A stretch of DNA of 49,548 nucleotides, taken from the NCBI GenBank assembly GCA_964457415.1, contig CAYWFB010000003.1, positions 1 through 49,548 on the forward strand. Direction: 5' to 3'. The number at the start of each line of letters is the position of its first letter. The first letter of the stretch is position 1. Positions 15,155-24,123 of this stretch are shown piece by piece. The notes under the pieces were generated by a model. It saw only the letters and a list, made by a program, of their open reading frames with translations, was not told the DNA's origin and did not search any database. The translations under genes were made by a program, and so were the position numbers. The DNA is from Fimenecus sp964457415 (GTDB lineage Bacteria > Bacillota > Clostridia > Oscillospirales > Acutalibacteraceae).

Positions 15155-15925
15155 TTAATCGCCCAAATAAGCTATAATAACCTCGGGGTCATTAAGAACT
15201 TCATTTGTTACGCCTTTCGCTAATTCCTGTCCAAAGTTGAGTACAGTAACCTCTTCACAGATACCGCTTACAAGCTTCATATCGTGCTCGATAAGAAGAA
15301 TTGTCATATCAAACTCATCACGCACAAAACGGATTGTGTCCATAAGCTCCTGAGTTTCGCTGGGGTTCATACCCGCCGCAGGTTCGTCAAGAAGTAAAAG
15401 CTTGGGATTTGTAGCCAATGCACGTGCAATTTCAAGCTTTCTCTGTTTACCATAGGGGAGATTGCAGGCAAGGTTATTTCTTTCTTCTTCAAGATTGAAA
15501 ATACGAAGAATTTCTTTTGCTTTTTCACGCATCTCTTTTTCAGAAGAAAAATGCTTGGGGAGTCTGAGCATGCTTGTGAATGGGTCACATTTAAACTCAG
15601 GCTGATTATGAAGACCAACCATTACATTTCGGATAACACTCATATTATTGAAAAGGCGAATATTCTGGAAAGTACGGGCAATACCTTTGTGATTAATTGC
15701 CTCTTCTCTTTTGCCTTTAAGCTCTTCGCCGTCAAGGAAGAATGTCCCTGTTGTGGGCTTGTAAACACCTGTGATAATGTTGAATACAGTTGTTTTACCT
15801 GCGCCGTTGGGACCAACAAGACCATAAAGTCCGTTTTTCTTGACTTGTAAATTCAATCCCTGAACCGCTTTAAGTCCACCGAAGGATATACCGAGATTTT
15901 TAGTTTCAAGCATATATTCTGCCAT
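15155..15925 (-). CDS. livG: Branched-chain amino-acid ABC transporter ATPase LivG
   Basis: Second ATPase of the Liv system, 256 residues. It has Walker A GPNGAGKTT (residues ~38-46), the LivG motif GIARTFQNIRLFNNMSVIRNVMVG, a variant signature LPYGKQRKLEIARAL, Walker B LLLLDEPAAGMNP and ILLIEHDMKLV. The frame is open 60 bases further up into livM, but ATG 15925 has a perfect AGGAGG and lies right behind the livM stop at 15927. Confidence 0.95.
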   Translation of the reverse strand: MAEYMLETKNLGISFGGLKAVQGLNLQVKKNGLYGLVGPNGAGKTTVFNIITGVYKPTTGTFFLDGEELKGKREEAINHKGIARTFQNIRLFNNMSVIRNVMVGLHNQPEFKCDPFTSMLRLPKHFSSEKEMREKAKEILRIFNLEEERNNLACNLPYGKQRKLEIARALATNPKLLLLDEPAAGMNPSETQELMDTIRFVRDEFDMTILLIEHDMKLVSGICEEVTVLNFGQELAKGVTNEVLNDPEVIIAYLGD

Positions 15926-15926
15926 G

Positions 15927-17048
15927 TCAGTTATCCTCCTTTGAATAAGAATCAGCGCCGGTGCTGTCGTCGTTCTGTAAATCAAATGACAACATTTCGT
16001 TCATTTTAATTTTAGTATCAATTCGGTTCCATTCTGCTTCGTCATCTTTTTCTTTTGACTTCTTTTTGCTTCCTTTTACGGAAAGTTTAGTCTTAAGATT
16101 ATTGAATGCAGGAGCATTATTGAAAAGAATTGCAAAAATAAGAATAACAGCATAAACGATAAGCTTTACTGCTGAGAGTGTGCCTGTGAGCTGACTCTGA
16201 AGAGTGATATTTAAATAAGTGATAACTGTAGCTGCGATAATAGAGCCGTTGATGCTGCCCATACCACCGAGCACCACCATAACAAGAATCTCAATTGAAT
16301 AGTTATATGAGAAAGTTTCCTGTCGTATCTGTCCAAAACACTGACCGTAAAGAACTCCTGCTACTCCTGCAAAGAAAGCCGCAACAATAAAAACAAATAA
16401 TTTGTAGAAAGTAACATTAATGCCCATTGCCTTTGCAGCAATTTCGTTATCTCTGATAGCGGTAATTGCACGACCGTGCTTACTTCTTATAAGGTTTTGT
16501 GAAAGCGCAAGAACAATAAGCACAGTAACAAATGCGACAATAAATAATTCTTTTTCAGGATAACTGTCTGTTGTGAGACCGCTGGCACCGCCGAAAGCCT
16601 TTACGTTCTTAAAAATGTTTCTTACAATTTCGCCGAATGCAAGGGTGGCAATGGCTAGGTAGTCACCCTTAAGTCTTAATGCAGGCAAACCGATTACTAA
16701 GCCAAAGACGGCCGCAACAAGACCACCGACCAGCATTGAAATAACGCAAACCAAAAAATAACTGTCAATTATTGGGTGCAAAAGATTTGCACAGAAGCTA
16801 CCCAGATATGCACCAACACACATAAAGCCTGCATGGCCAAGGCTCAATTCACCTAAGAAACCGACAACAAGGTTTAATGATACTGCAAGGACAATGCTGT
16901 ATGCAATTCTTACCAAAGTGCTTCGGTCAGCACGACCGAGAGAACCTGTCATGTTGAGAATCATCGTTAATGCAAGAACACCGGCTATTATGATGTAATT
17001 GAGATGATTTTTAATCTTAAAGTTGGATTCATTCTTTATTTTTTTCAT
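15927..17048 (-). CDS. livM: Branched-chain amino-acid ABC transporter permease LivM
   Basis: Inner-membrane permease with about eight to ten helices and the LivM signatures GHAGFMCVGAYLGSF, LRLKGDYLAIATLAFGEIVRNIFKN and ITAIRDNEIAAKAMGINVTFYKLFVF (ATPase-docking loop). It ends in a long charged cytoplasmic tail of about 60 residues (KLSVKGSKKKSKEKDDEAEWNR...) that ordinary LivM proteins do not need. It lies 5 bases after livH and directly before livG. Confidence 0.94.
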   Translation of the reverse strand: MKKIKNESNFKIKNHLNYIIIAGVLALTMILNMTGSLGRADRSTLVRIAYSIVLAVSLNLVVGFLGELSLGHAGFMCVGAYLGSFCANLLHPIIDSYFLVCVISMLVGGLVAAVFGLVIGLPALRLKGDYLAIATLAFGEIVRNIFKNVKAFGGASGLTTDSYPEKELFIVAFVTVLIVLALSQNLIRSKHGRAITAIRDNEIAAKAMGINVTFYKLFVFIVAAFFAGVAGVLYGQCFGQIRQETFSYNYSIEILVMVVLGGMGSINGSIIAATVITYLNITLQSQLTGTLSAVKLIVYAVILIFAILFNNAPAFNNLKTKLSVKGSKKKSKEKDDEAEWNRIDTKIKMNEMLSFDLQNDDSTGADSYSKEDN

Positions 17049-17053
17049 GTCAA

Positions 17054-17929
17054 TTACACCTTCTCTCTAAGCTTTTTGCCAAGAATTCCGCTCGGTTTAA
17101 CAAGAAGAATCAAAATAAGCAAACCAAATTCAATTGCAGTTGTATAAGGTGCGATAACATCAATACTAAGACAGATGTTTTCCACAAGACCCAGAAGAAT
17201 ACCGCCAAACATTGCACCGGGGATAGAACCGATGCCACCGATAACTGCTGCAGCAAAAGCTTTAATTCCGGGCAGAGAACCGAATGTGGGGTCAACAGGG
17301 GCTTTGGTGAGGTAGAATAAGCTTGCAAAAGCAGCAAGTGCAGAGCCGATTGCAAAAGTAATCATAATGATTTTATTGACATTGATACCCATAAGCTGAG
17401 CTGCACCTTTGTCTTCAGAAACCGCAAGCATGGCGCGTCCTGTCTTTGCTTTTTTTATGAAAATTGTTAAAGCAATCATAATAATCGCACTTAGAACAAG
17501 TGTGATTATTGTGCTTATATTAATTGTAAGATTTTCAGTAAGTGAAACGGCACCAAGCTTATTTAGAATATTTACTTGTTTTTTATCAGCACCGAAAACA
17601 AGCTGCGCAATACCCTGGAGTAAGTTGCTTACACCAATGGCAGTAATAAGTACCGCAAGGGGAGAAGCATTTCTCAAAGGCTTGTAAGCCAATTTTTCAA
17701 CAATTATTCCAAGAACTGTACATACAATAATTGATACCGCAAATCCAATAATGGGATTGTTGGTGGCAGTAAGTAAAATGTAAATTACATAAGCACCTAC
17801 CATAATAACATCGCCGTGCGCAAAGTTAAGCATTTTTGCGATTCCGTAAACCATTGTATAGCCAAGAGCGATTAGCGCATAAATAGCGCCAAGACTCAAG
17901 CCATCCAAAATTGTTACCATTGTAACCAT
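17054..17929 (-). CDS. livH: Branched-chain amino-acid ABC transporter permease LivH
   Basis: Permease partner of LivM, 291 residues with about eight helices. Typical motifs are LDGLSLGAIYALIALGYTMVYGIAKMLNFAHGDVIMVGAY at the N-terminus and AVSEDKGAAQLMGINVNKIIMITFAIG, plus a GIGSIPGAMFGGILLGLVE repeat near the C-terminus. The ATG follows AAGGAG. A 138-base gap with two stem-loops separates it from the binding-protein gene. Confidence 0.94.
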   Translation of the reverse strand: MVTMVTILDGLSLGAIYALIALGYTMVYGIAKMLNFAHGDVIMVGAYVIYILLTATNNPIIGFAVSIIVCTVLGIIVEKLAYKPLRNASPLAVLITAIGVSNLLQGIAQLVFGADKKQVNILNKLGAVSLTENLTINISTIITLVLSAIIMIALTIFIKKAKTGRAMLAVSEDKGAAQLMGINVNKIIMITFAIGSALAAFASLFYLTKAPVDPTFGSLPGIKAFAAAVIGGIGSIPGAMFGGILLGLVENICLSIDVIAPYTTAIEFGLLILILLVKPSGILGKKLREKV

Positions 17930-17964
17930 AATCTAAACTCCTTAACAAAACCGTTTTGGTTTAC

Positions 17965-18000
17965 ACCGGAAAAGATAAAGATTAGAATATCCTTTCCGGT
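17965..18000 (-). other. Intergenic stem-loop, livK-livH (distal)
   Basis: An 11-bp stem ACCGGAAAAGA/TCCTTTCCGGT (one wobble) with a 14-base loop. No clear U tract follows, so it is more likely an mRNA-stabilising or partial-attenuation element than a full terminator. Confidence 0.55.
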
Positions 18001-18010
18001 ATAAGCCAAA

Positions 18011-18044
18011 CCATACGGTTCCGGAATAATCCGAAACCGTATGG
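18011..18044 (-). other. Intergenic stem-loop, livK-livH (proximal)
   Basis: A 14-bp stem CCATACGGTTCCGG/CCGAAACCGTATGG (one wobble) with a 6-base loop, 23 bases after the livK stop. There is no U tract. Such hairpins commonly raise binding-protein mRNA relative to the permease genes. Confidence 0.65.
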
Positions 18045-18067
18045 CATGAAAATTTAATAATATAGAA

Positions 18068-19186
18068 TTATTTGTTAATCTCAACAATAACGGGAACCTT
18101 TGTACAAGCACCTGAAGCATCCCACTTCATTTCGCCTGTAACACCCTGATATGTAAAGCCTTCTGCAGTGATTGCAGCTACAACGAGGTCGCAAAGGTCA
18201 CTTGCAGAAATGTTAACATCGTTAACATTTGCTGCCTTCATAGCTTCGTAGATTACATATACAGCATCATAACCATCAGCAGCAAACTGGTCGGGCTTTG
18301 CACCGTAAGCTGCTTCATAATTCTTAACGAAGTTAGCAGCTTTTGTTTCTGTGCTGTTAACGTCGAAAGGAGTGATGTAGCTAATTTTGTTTGTAACTGT
18401 TTCATCAATCTGAGCAGCAACACCGTCAAGACCGTCGCAACCGAAGAGGATTGTGTTAAGACCCTTGTCAACACAAGTTCTTGCAATAAGGCCTGCTTCT
18501 GTGTAGTAAATGGGAAGGAAGATAACTTCACAATCCTTGAGAGCTTCTACCTGTGATGAGAAATCAGTTGCGTTGTCAGCATCGAATGTACGTACTTCGT
18601 ATGTTTTACCGAGGTTCTTCATTTCACCCTCAAATGCTGCATAAATACCTGATGAGTATGTATCACTTGTATCATAGATACAACCGATTTTTGTGTACTT
18701 TGAAGTGAGCTCCTGAGCGGCAAGGATACCCTGGTCAGGGTCACCGAAGCAAACTCTAAATGCATTTGTGCCGAGCTCAATAATGCTTTGCTGTGAAGCA
18801 GAAGGAGTGATGAAGAAAAGGTTGTCTTCTACAGCTCTCTTTGCAAAAGCTTCACATGAACCGGATGTAACGCTACCAAGAGAAATCTGCATACCCTTGT
18901 CATAAAGAGCATCATAAGCAGTTGCAGCGTCAGCAACAGCTGACTTATCATCCATCATCTCATACTCAAATAAAACACCGTTAAGACCGCCGGCTTCATT
19001 AATTTCTTTAATAGCAAGCTTTGCACCGTTGTTTACTGAGTTGCCATAAGACTGATTGTCACCGGTGAGAGGACCTGTTGCACCGATAAAATAAGTCTCT
19101 TTTTTCTCGCCGCCACATGCTGCAAAACAAGTTACAACAAGTGTTAATGCCATTACAACAGCGAGAACTTTTTTGAAAGTTTTCAT
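18068..19186 (-). CDS. livK: Branched-chain amino-acid-binding lipoprotein (Liv system)
   Basis: Extracytoplasmic type-I solute-binding lipoprotein, 372 residues, with lipobox CFAAC (Cys24). The Leu/Ile/Val-binding fold is seen in IGATGPLTGDNQSYGNSVNNGAKLAIKEINEAGG, KGMQISLGSVTSGSCEAFAKRA, FRVCFGDPDQGILAAQEL and FAADGYDAVYVIYEAM. It heads the livKHMGF operon. The symbol marks family and context; the exact ligand is not proven. AAGGAG precedes the ATG. Confidence 0.92.
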   Translation of the reverse strand: MKTFKKVLAVVMALTLVVTCFAACGGEKKETYFIGATGPLTGDNQSYGNSVNNGAKLAIKEINEAGGLNGVLFEYEMMDDKSAVADAATAYDALYDKGMQISLGSVTSGSCEAFAKRAVEDNLFFITPSASQQSIIELGTNAFRVCFGDPDQGILAAQELTSKYTKIGCIYDTSDTYSSGIYAAFEGEMKNLGKTYEVRTFDADNATDFSSQVEALKDCEVIFLPIYYTEAGLIARTCVDKGLNTILFGCDGLDGVAAQIDETVTNKISYITPFDVNSTETKAANFVKNYEAAYGAKPDQFAADGYDAVYVIYEAMKAANVNDVNISASDLCDLVVAAITAEGFTYQGVTGEMKWDASGACTKVPVIVEINK

Positions 19187-19260
19187 AGTAATTTCTCCTT
19201 TTTTTTGTTTTTGCAGGAAAATGATAATAATCCTACATCATATTTTAAAAATATGGTATA

Positions 19261-19289
19261 AATATACACCAAAACGAATGATAAGTCAA
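19261..19289 (-). promoter_or_regulatory. Promoter of the liv operon
   Basis: Minus strand: TTGACT (19289-19284), a 17-bp spacer and TATATT (19266-19261), about 75 bases before the livK start. Confidence 0.8.
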
Positions 19290-19328
19290 TTATTTTTCTA
19301 ATATTTTTTAATAAACAGTGAACTCATA

Positions 19329-20891
19329 TTAATATTTAAAATTATATGAATATTCTTCATTGAACGAGAACTGTGCTTCAAATGCGAAGTTACCGTTATC
19401 GTCAACAAAAGTGCAGTCACTTATTCCTGCAATTTCATACTCCATTTTTTCAAGCAGACCACTGTTGTTTACAGTTACCATAACTGTAGCAGTAGAATAA
19501 GTGGATTTATATTCACTTATATTTGCATTGCTTTCAAACAAAAAACCGTTGATTATTGAGCCCACGCCTTTTACTGAAGTAGTTTTAGTAGTTACTTCGG
19601 GTAAAAATGTGATGGTTATTACATATCCGCCGCTACCGCTGACAACTTTATACTCTTTAATACCGTCGGCATTTCCGGTTGCTTTTTTATCAGACGGGGG
19701 AATGAATGTGTTAAGTGAAACATTTCCACAAACACCATTGTTGAAGAGAACATCAGCTCTTTGTGTGCCGTTAGCATTTTCTAATGCATTATTGATAGTA
19801 GTTTTTGCAAGCTCAACTGTGTCGATTATACTTGTGTCAGTTTCAAAAGATGTCATTTGAATGTTTTTTGTCTGTAAATATGAAATATTAAGCTTGCTTT
19901 TGTATGATTTTGTCTTGTTAATTGCATTAACAGCAATTTTCAACGCATCATTTTTACTGATTTTTTCGTCTGTAGTGTAATCTTCAAGAGTATTGTCATT
20001 CTCTTCAATTGCATTTTCGCCGAAAATATTATCTAAATAGAAGGTGATACCAACTTCATAATCTCTATTTTTGACTTCCAAATCAGCATTGAATGCAGTA
20101 TTCAGTTCACCCGTTGAGAGTTCGTTTAAAATGTAAATTTGTTTTGCGTGAATGGCATTTAATGTGTCAGTAATATGGAGAATTGTTGAAAGTGCTTTTT
20201 CCAAATCACTCATTGATGATGCTATAACATTCACGTTACTTGTTGCAAAGCCGTTGCTTAAAGATTTTAATGATTTTACCGCATCATTATGTGCGTTTCT
20301 GTAATCTTCAACAAGATATTCCTGTGGATTAAATTCGCCGTAATCAAACATCAGCGCGGCTTTATATGCGTCATCAAATGCAAAGGTATTGCCATCGTTG
20401 TCATAAGCATACATAGCGTCAGTTATTTTATTGAGATAACCTGATTTGTGTACGCTTTCTAAAAGTGAATAGATTTCACCATATTTGGTGTAATTACACA
20501 TTTCTGCATAGTAATGAAGATAAATAAAATCTGAATAATTTTCGTTATCATTTGTTATATTAAAACTTTTTGCTATATTCCAGAGCTTTCTGCAATTCTC
20601 AGCGAAGTCGTTATCAATTGAATCCAATGCATAGCGGTTATCAATATTCACATTGCTTTCTGTCAAAAGCTCATTGTACTCTGCTGAAATCAAAGAAAGG
20701 GCAGGGGAATTGACTTGACTTTTAGCATCTGTTTCCAATTCGCTTACATATTGCAAGCATTCGTTATATAAATTTTCTTTAAGGTATTCTTCAATTTGTG
20801 CCGTAACTTTTTCGGCAGAATCTGCACCGCAGGCAGAAAAGAGAAGAGATATGGCTAAAATGATTGATATTAGTTTAAAAAACTTTCGCAT
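19329..20891 (-). CDS. Lipoprotein of unknown function
   Basis: A 520-residue predicted lipoprotein (lipobox LFSAC, Cys21). The first ~270 mature residues look helical and acidic (repeat-like helices such as CLQYVSELETDAKS and YAEMCNYTKYGEIYSLLESV). The C-terminal ~200 residues look beta-rich (VISGSGG-like strands, TKTTSVKGVGSIINGFLFES, LLEKMEYEIAGISDCTFVDD). A conserved-looking EKISKNDALKIAVNAINKTKS segment links them. No family is recognised. It has its own promoter and lies upstream of the liv promoter, so it need not belong to that operon. Confidence 0.8.
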   Translation of the reverse strand: MRKFFKLISIILAISLLFSACGADSAEKVTAQIEEYLKENLYNECLQYVSELETDAKSQVNSPALSLISAEYNELLTESNVNIDNRYALDSIDNDFAENCRKLWNIAKSFNITNDNENYSDFIYLHYYAEMCNYTKYGEIYSLLESVHKSGYLNKITDAMYAYDNDGNTFAFDDAYKAALMFDYGEFNPQEYLVEDYRNAHNDAVKSLKSLSNGFATSNVNVIASSMSDLEKALSTILHITDTLNAIHAKQIYILNELSTGELNTAFNADLEVKNRDYEVGITFYLDNIFGENAIEENDNTLEDYTTDEKISKNDALKIAVNAINKTKSYKSKLNISYLQTKNIQMTSFETDTSIIDTVELAKTTINNALENANGTQRADVLFNNGVCGNVSLNTFIPPSDKKATGNADGIKEYKVVSGSGGYVITITFLPEVTTKTTSVKGVGSIINGFLFESNANISEYKSTYSTATVMVTVNNSGLLEKMEYEIAGISDCTFVDDNGNFAFEAQFSFNEEYSYNFKY

Positions 20892-20926
20892 AATTTCACC
20901 GATTTTTTACATTGTTTTATACTCAT

Positions 20927-20955
20927 AATTTACCACAATCCCACATAAGTGTCAA
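20927..20955 (-). promoter_or_regulatory. Promoter of the unknown lipoprotein gene
   Basis: Minus strand: TTGACA (20955-20950), a 17-bp spacer and TAAATT (20932-20927), with TG just before the -10 box. Confidence 0.7.
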
Positions 20956-20959
20956 TGAA

Positions 20960-20990
20960 AGAAAAAAGGTATGACCGAAGCCATACCTTA
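20960..20990 (-). terminator. Terminator of the M28 peptidase gene
   Basis: Read on the minus strand: a 10-bp stem AAGGTATGGC/GTCATACCTT closed by a TTCG tetraloop, followed by a run of T. Confidence 0.9.
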
Positions 20991-21003
20991 AAAATCATTT
21001 GAA

Positions 21004-22341
21004 TTATTTCTTTTGAGGACCGTTAAAGCCGTTAGCCTCTTGGAAAGCTGCAATCTTGTCAATAACACTTACAACCACATCAAAGCCTGTGCCAACAGTG
21101 TCAACATCAAAGCGGTCTGCTTTGTCACGCCAAGTGTGATAATAATATGTCATAGTGGGGTCCTGTGCGGCAAAGGTTACAGACTTAATACCTGCCTTTG
21201 TCATTGGTGTGCTGTCGCAACCGCCAACGGGGTTGTGAATGCAACCATTTGTTTTGCTTTCAATTCCCATTTCTTCAAAGGTGTCTTTGAACATCTTTTC
21301 AAGGTCAGTATCAAAACGGCACATCTGCCAGTCATCCTGAATAACAACCTCAAAATAATCCTTGTCAGCAACAGAGTCAATGTTGATGTTCCATGCGTTT
21401 TTGAGCATATCGTCATTTCTGTGTTCTTCGGCAAAAGCCATTGAACCGCGAAGACCTGCTTCTTCTGAACCGCAGTTAAAGTCGATAATACGGCAGTTCT
21501 TGGGCATCTTGTCAGGATTTTCCTTGAAGTATTTAATTACTGCATAGCTGAGTGCACAACCTGTTGCATTGTCCATAGCACCTTTTGATGCAGTATCGTC
21601 GTGTGGGTCGTTCCAAGCGGCAATAATCAAGCTGCCGATTGCTGTAACAATAGGCAAGAAATGCATTGCGATGTAGAATGAGTTGAACGATTTTGAGGCG
21701 AGAGTGTAATATGCCCATTCAGCGCCAAAAAACTGATATGCACCAAAAATTATTGCCATTGCAACTGAAACGCCGATTATAAAGAAAACTGAAACTGCAC
21801 CAAAGCCAACCTTCGCATATGTAAGAATAAGACCTTTTATGGGGTTGTCGCGGTATTTGTAATTGTTTTCTGAATGTCTCCAGGTCCAACAAGTGTCTGT
21901 ATGACCTGAAAGAATGATTGTGTAGTCATATTTGCCGTCTTCGGGTACTAACTCACCGTAAACATTCTGTGAAATTCTCTGTCTGAAGAAGATATCTGAC
22001 CATTTACCATAAAGGAATACACAGCTTACAAGCCAGAATACAACAATGATGCCAAAAAGTGCCATTCCAAACCAAAGCGATGTATTACCAAACGCAAAAT
22101 AGGTGAGTACGCTTAAAATAAATCCTGCCCAACCTGCATAAGGAAGACCGCCGATGCAAGAACGCGGAGAAACCGCAAATTCCTCTTTTGTGGGTTTAAT
22201 GCCGATTTCCTCAAGCTTTTTACCCATATAGTCAGCATATTTTCTTTCACCTTCAGAACCGGGAAGGCGAGAGCCGATTGCTTCGGCATCTTTTACAATG
22301 TCGTATGCGACATCGGCATACTTTCTGTTTTCCTCTTTCAT
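21004..22341 (-). CDS. M28-family zinc metallopeptidase with inserted membrane helices
   Basis: A 445-residue aminopeptidase-like protein. The five M28 zinc ligands are visible: His in ILSGHTDT, Asp in GAMDNATG, Glu in CGSEEAGLRG, Asp in NIDSVAD and His in YYHTWRDKAD. The substrate is not known. Two hydrophobic stretches interrupt the peptidase: about residues 66-110 (GFILSVLTYFAFG, GMALFGIIVVFWLVSCVFLY) and 175-240 (VFFIIGVSVAMAIIFGAY, FLPIVTAIGSLIIAAW). ATG 22341 has GGAGG upstream and lies downstream of the predicted promoter; the frame's earlier ATG at 22407 does not. Confidence 0.87.
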   Translation of the reverse strand: MKEENRKYADVAYDIVKDAEAIGSRLPGSEGERKYADYMGKKLEEIGIKPTKEEFAVSPRSCIGGLPYAGWAGFILSVLTYFAFGNTSLWFGMALFGIIVVFWLVSCVFLYGKWSDIFFRQRISQNVYGELVPEDGKYDYTIILSGHTDTCWTWRHSENNYKYRDNPIKGLILTYAKVGFGAVSVFFIIGVSVAMAIIFGAYQFFGAEWAYYTLASKSFNSFYIAMHFLPIVTAIGSLIIAAWNDPHDDTASKGAMDNATGCALSYAVIKYFKENPDKMPKNCRIIDFNCGSEEAGLRGSMAFAEEHRNDDMLKNAWNINIDSVADKDYFEVVIQDDWQMCRFDTDLEKMFKDTFEEMGIESKTNGCIHNPVGGCDSTPMTKAGIKSVTFAAQDPTMTYYYHTWRDKADRFDVDTVGTGFDVVVSVIDKIAAFQEANGFNGPQKK

Positions 22342-22378
22342 TATATAACCTCCGAACTCAAAAAAGAATACATATTTA

Positions 22379-22407
22379 ATAATATTGCATTTTGAGTAAG
22401 AAATCAA
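22379..22407 (-). promoter_or_regulatory. Promoter of the M28 peptidase gene
   Basis: Minus strand: TTGATT (22407-22402), a 17-bp spacer and TATTAT (22384-22379). Confidence 0.7.
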
Positions 22408-22431
22408 GTAGAAAATGAAATTTTTGTATTA

Positions 22432-24078
22432 TTACGTATTTTCAAAGAGTAATTCATCAACCCATTCATAGCTTGTAATATCGTCATAGTTGTATTCATC
22501 GGGTATGGGCGGAGACACATATTCAGGATTGTCAAAACCTACACTAATATAATCGCGCACGGAATAATTATTTGTACGTTGTGAATCAACAGAATTGTTA
22601 TAAGTAAGAATACTGTAATTGTAATAGAAAGCATAACTGCTGCCAAAGCGTTCCTCCTCAGCAGAGGGGATTACCGTCTGTGCCGCATAAATTCTGAAAT
22701 TTTCACTGTTTTTCGGGTATCCATATTCACATCCAATGGGTTCTTTCGAATGTTCACTTGAATTCAAATCCATTTGATAAAACGGCACAACCTGCCGTGT
22801 TTCGTGGTTGATATCACAAAGTATCTGCATAAAAGTTCCGTCATAAGCCTCTAAATCGTATTCAAATTCTGATTCAGGGAAAGCACTGTAAGTATACAGA
22901 CCATGACGGTCAAGTCTTTCAAGAGCCTTAAAACCACTTATAATATACAGAATTCTTACTCTTTCGGGTTGTAATTCCGTTTCGGGTAGATACAACGCAT
23001 AGGATTCATAAGCAAGGTTAGTCGACCAACTGTTGTCGTCTGATTCAATTTCGATTTTTTCAGTATTCTGATATTTTAAAATCTCACTGTCAGGAAGCTC
23101 ATTTGCTACACTTTCGGGTAACCCTAATGAAATGAGGTCTTCGCGAATTTCTGTTACATTAACTTTTGTTTCTATGTCCTGTGCTATAAAATCAACGGTT
23201 TTTGCAGGACGATTAGCAACGATGTAAGGAACAAATAACAGCAATATAACAAGAACTAAAGAGATGTTTCTTACTCTATTTTCTTTTTTTGTTGATTTTA
23301 TGACATCCCATTTGTAATTTTCCAATATATCTACAGAATGCCCGAGAAGCATTGCAACCGGGAACACTCCTGTTGCACAGCATACCAACAAAAAAAGAAA
23401 CGCATAAGGACTGCCAAAAAACATAATTGATGTTGAAAGCGCTTGTGTAATAATCATCAGAATGGTAGAATTTACAGGCGAAATAAGACTTTTCCCCGTA
23501 TTTCCGTTTTCCTTTTCAACAACTCTGATACCCCAGAAAACAAATGCGTATTCTATGCACGAAAGTATTCCGCTTATAATAAATATAAAATATTTAAATT
23601 CAAGGGGTAAACAAAAGTAATCGTATGCAAAGTACCCCGTCAGCGTAAAAATGATGTTGCAAGACAGAGCAATAAAAGCAGTATTGAACTTTTTATTTAT
23701 ATTTTTCAGAATACTGAGTGATATCAGTTGATGAGCAAAGCCAAGACCTAAATAGAATATTCGCGAGCTTCGAAATATAAACCCTGTCGTCCGCCACAGA
23801 ATACCTATAAACAAAGTCCATACAATGTTTCCTACAAACTTTTCAGTTCCTTTATAAAGCTTTTCGAAGGTTGCTGAAATTGCCTCACTGTCACCCATAC
23901 ATGAAACGGCAATTTTTTGTGCTTCTTCGTCACACTTTCCAAGCGCAATCTGCCTTTCATAATGTTCCATAAGGTGAGAAAACAGCTCGTCTTTGATTTC
24001 TTTCTTAATATGACGGCTATGCACTTTTTTACACGCATTGTTGATATATGCATCGATAATCAAATATTTCTTTTTCAT
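22432..24078 (-). CDS. HAAS/permease-prefix-domain membrane protein, second copy
   Basis: A 548-residue membrane protein. Residues ~8-75 form an N-terminal HAAS-like (permease prefix/DUF1700-type) helical domain (DAYINNACKKVHSRHIKKEIKDELFSHLMEHY...CMGDSEAI). About seven to eight hydrophobic helices follow (residues ~85-300). A ~240-residue extracytoplasmic C-terminal domain contains GLPESVANELPDSEILKYQNTEK. It is a clear paralogue of the gene upstream of it in the operon (24124-25767). HAAS domains are typically co-encoded with PadR regulators, as here. The molecular activity is unknown. Confidence 0.8.
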   Translation of the reverse strand: MKKKYLIIDAYINNACKKVHSRHIKKEIKDELFSHLMEHYERQIALGKCDEEAQKIAVSCMGDSEAISATFEKLYKGTEKFVGNIVWTLFIGILWRTTGFIFRSSRIFYLGLGFAHQLISLSILKNINKKFNTAFIALSCNIIFTLTGYFAYDYFCLPLEFKYFIFIISGILSCIEYAFVFWGIRVVEKENGNTGKSLISPVNSTILMIITQALSTSIMFFGSPYAFLFLLVCCATGVFPVAMLLGHSVDILENYKWDVIKSTKKENRVRNISLVLVILLLFVPYIVANRPAKTVDFIAQDIETKVNVTEIREDLISLGLPESVANELPDSEILKYQNTEKIEIESDDNSWSTNLAYESYALYLPETELQPERVRILYIISGFKALERLDRHGLYTYSAFPESEFEYDLEAYDGTFMQILCDINHETRQVVPFYQMDLNSSEHSKEPIGCEYGYPKNSENFRIYAAQTVIPSAEEERFGSSYAFYYNYSILTYNNSVDSQRTNNYSVRDYISVGFDNPEYVSPPIPDEYNYDDITSYEWVDELLFENT

Positions 24079-24123
24079 ACTCCACCGCCTTTCCTTTACG
24101 GTTAAGATGCAATTTGCTCTAAA

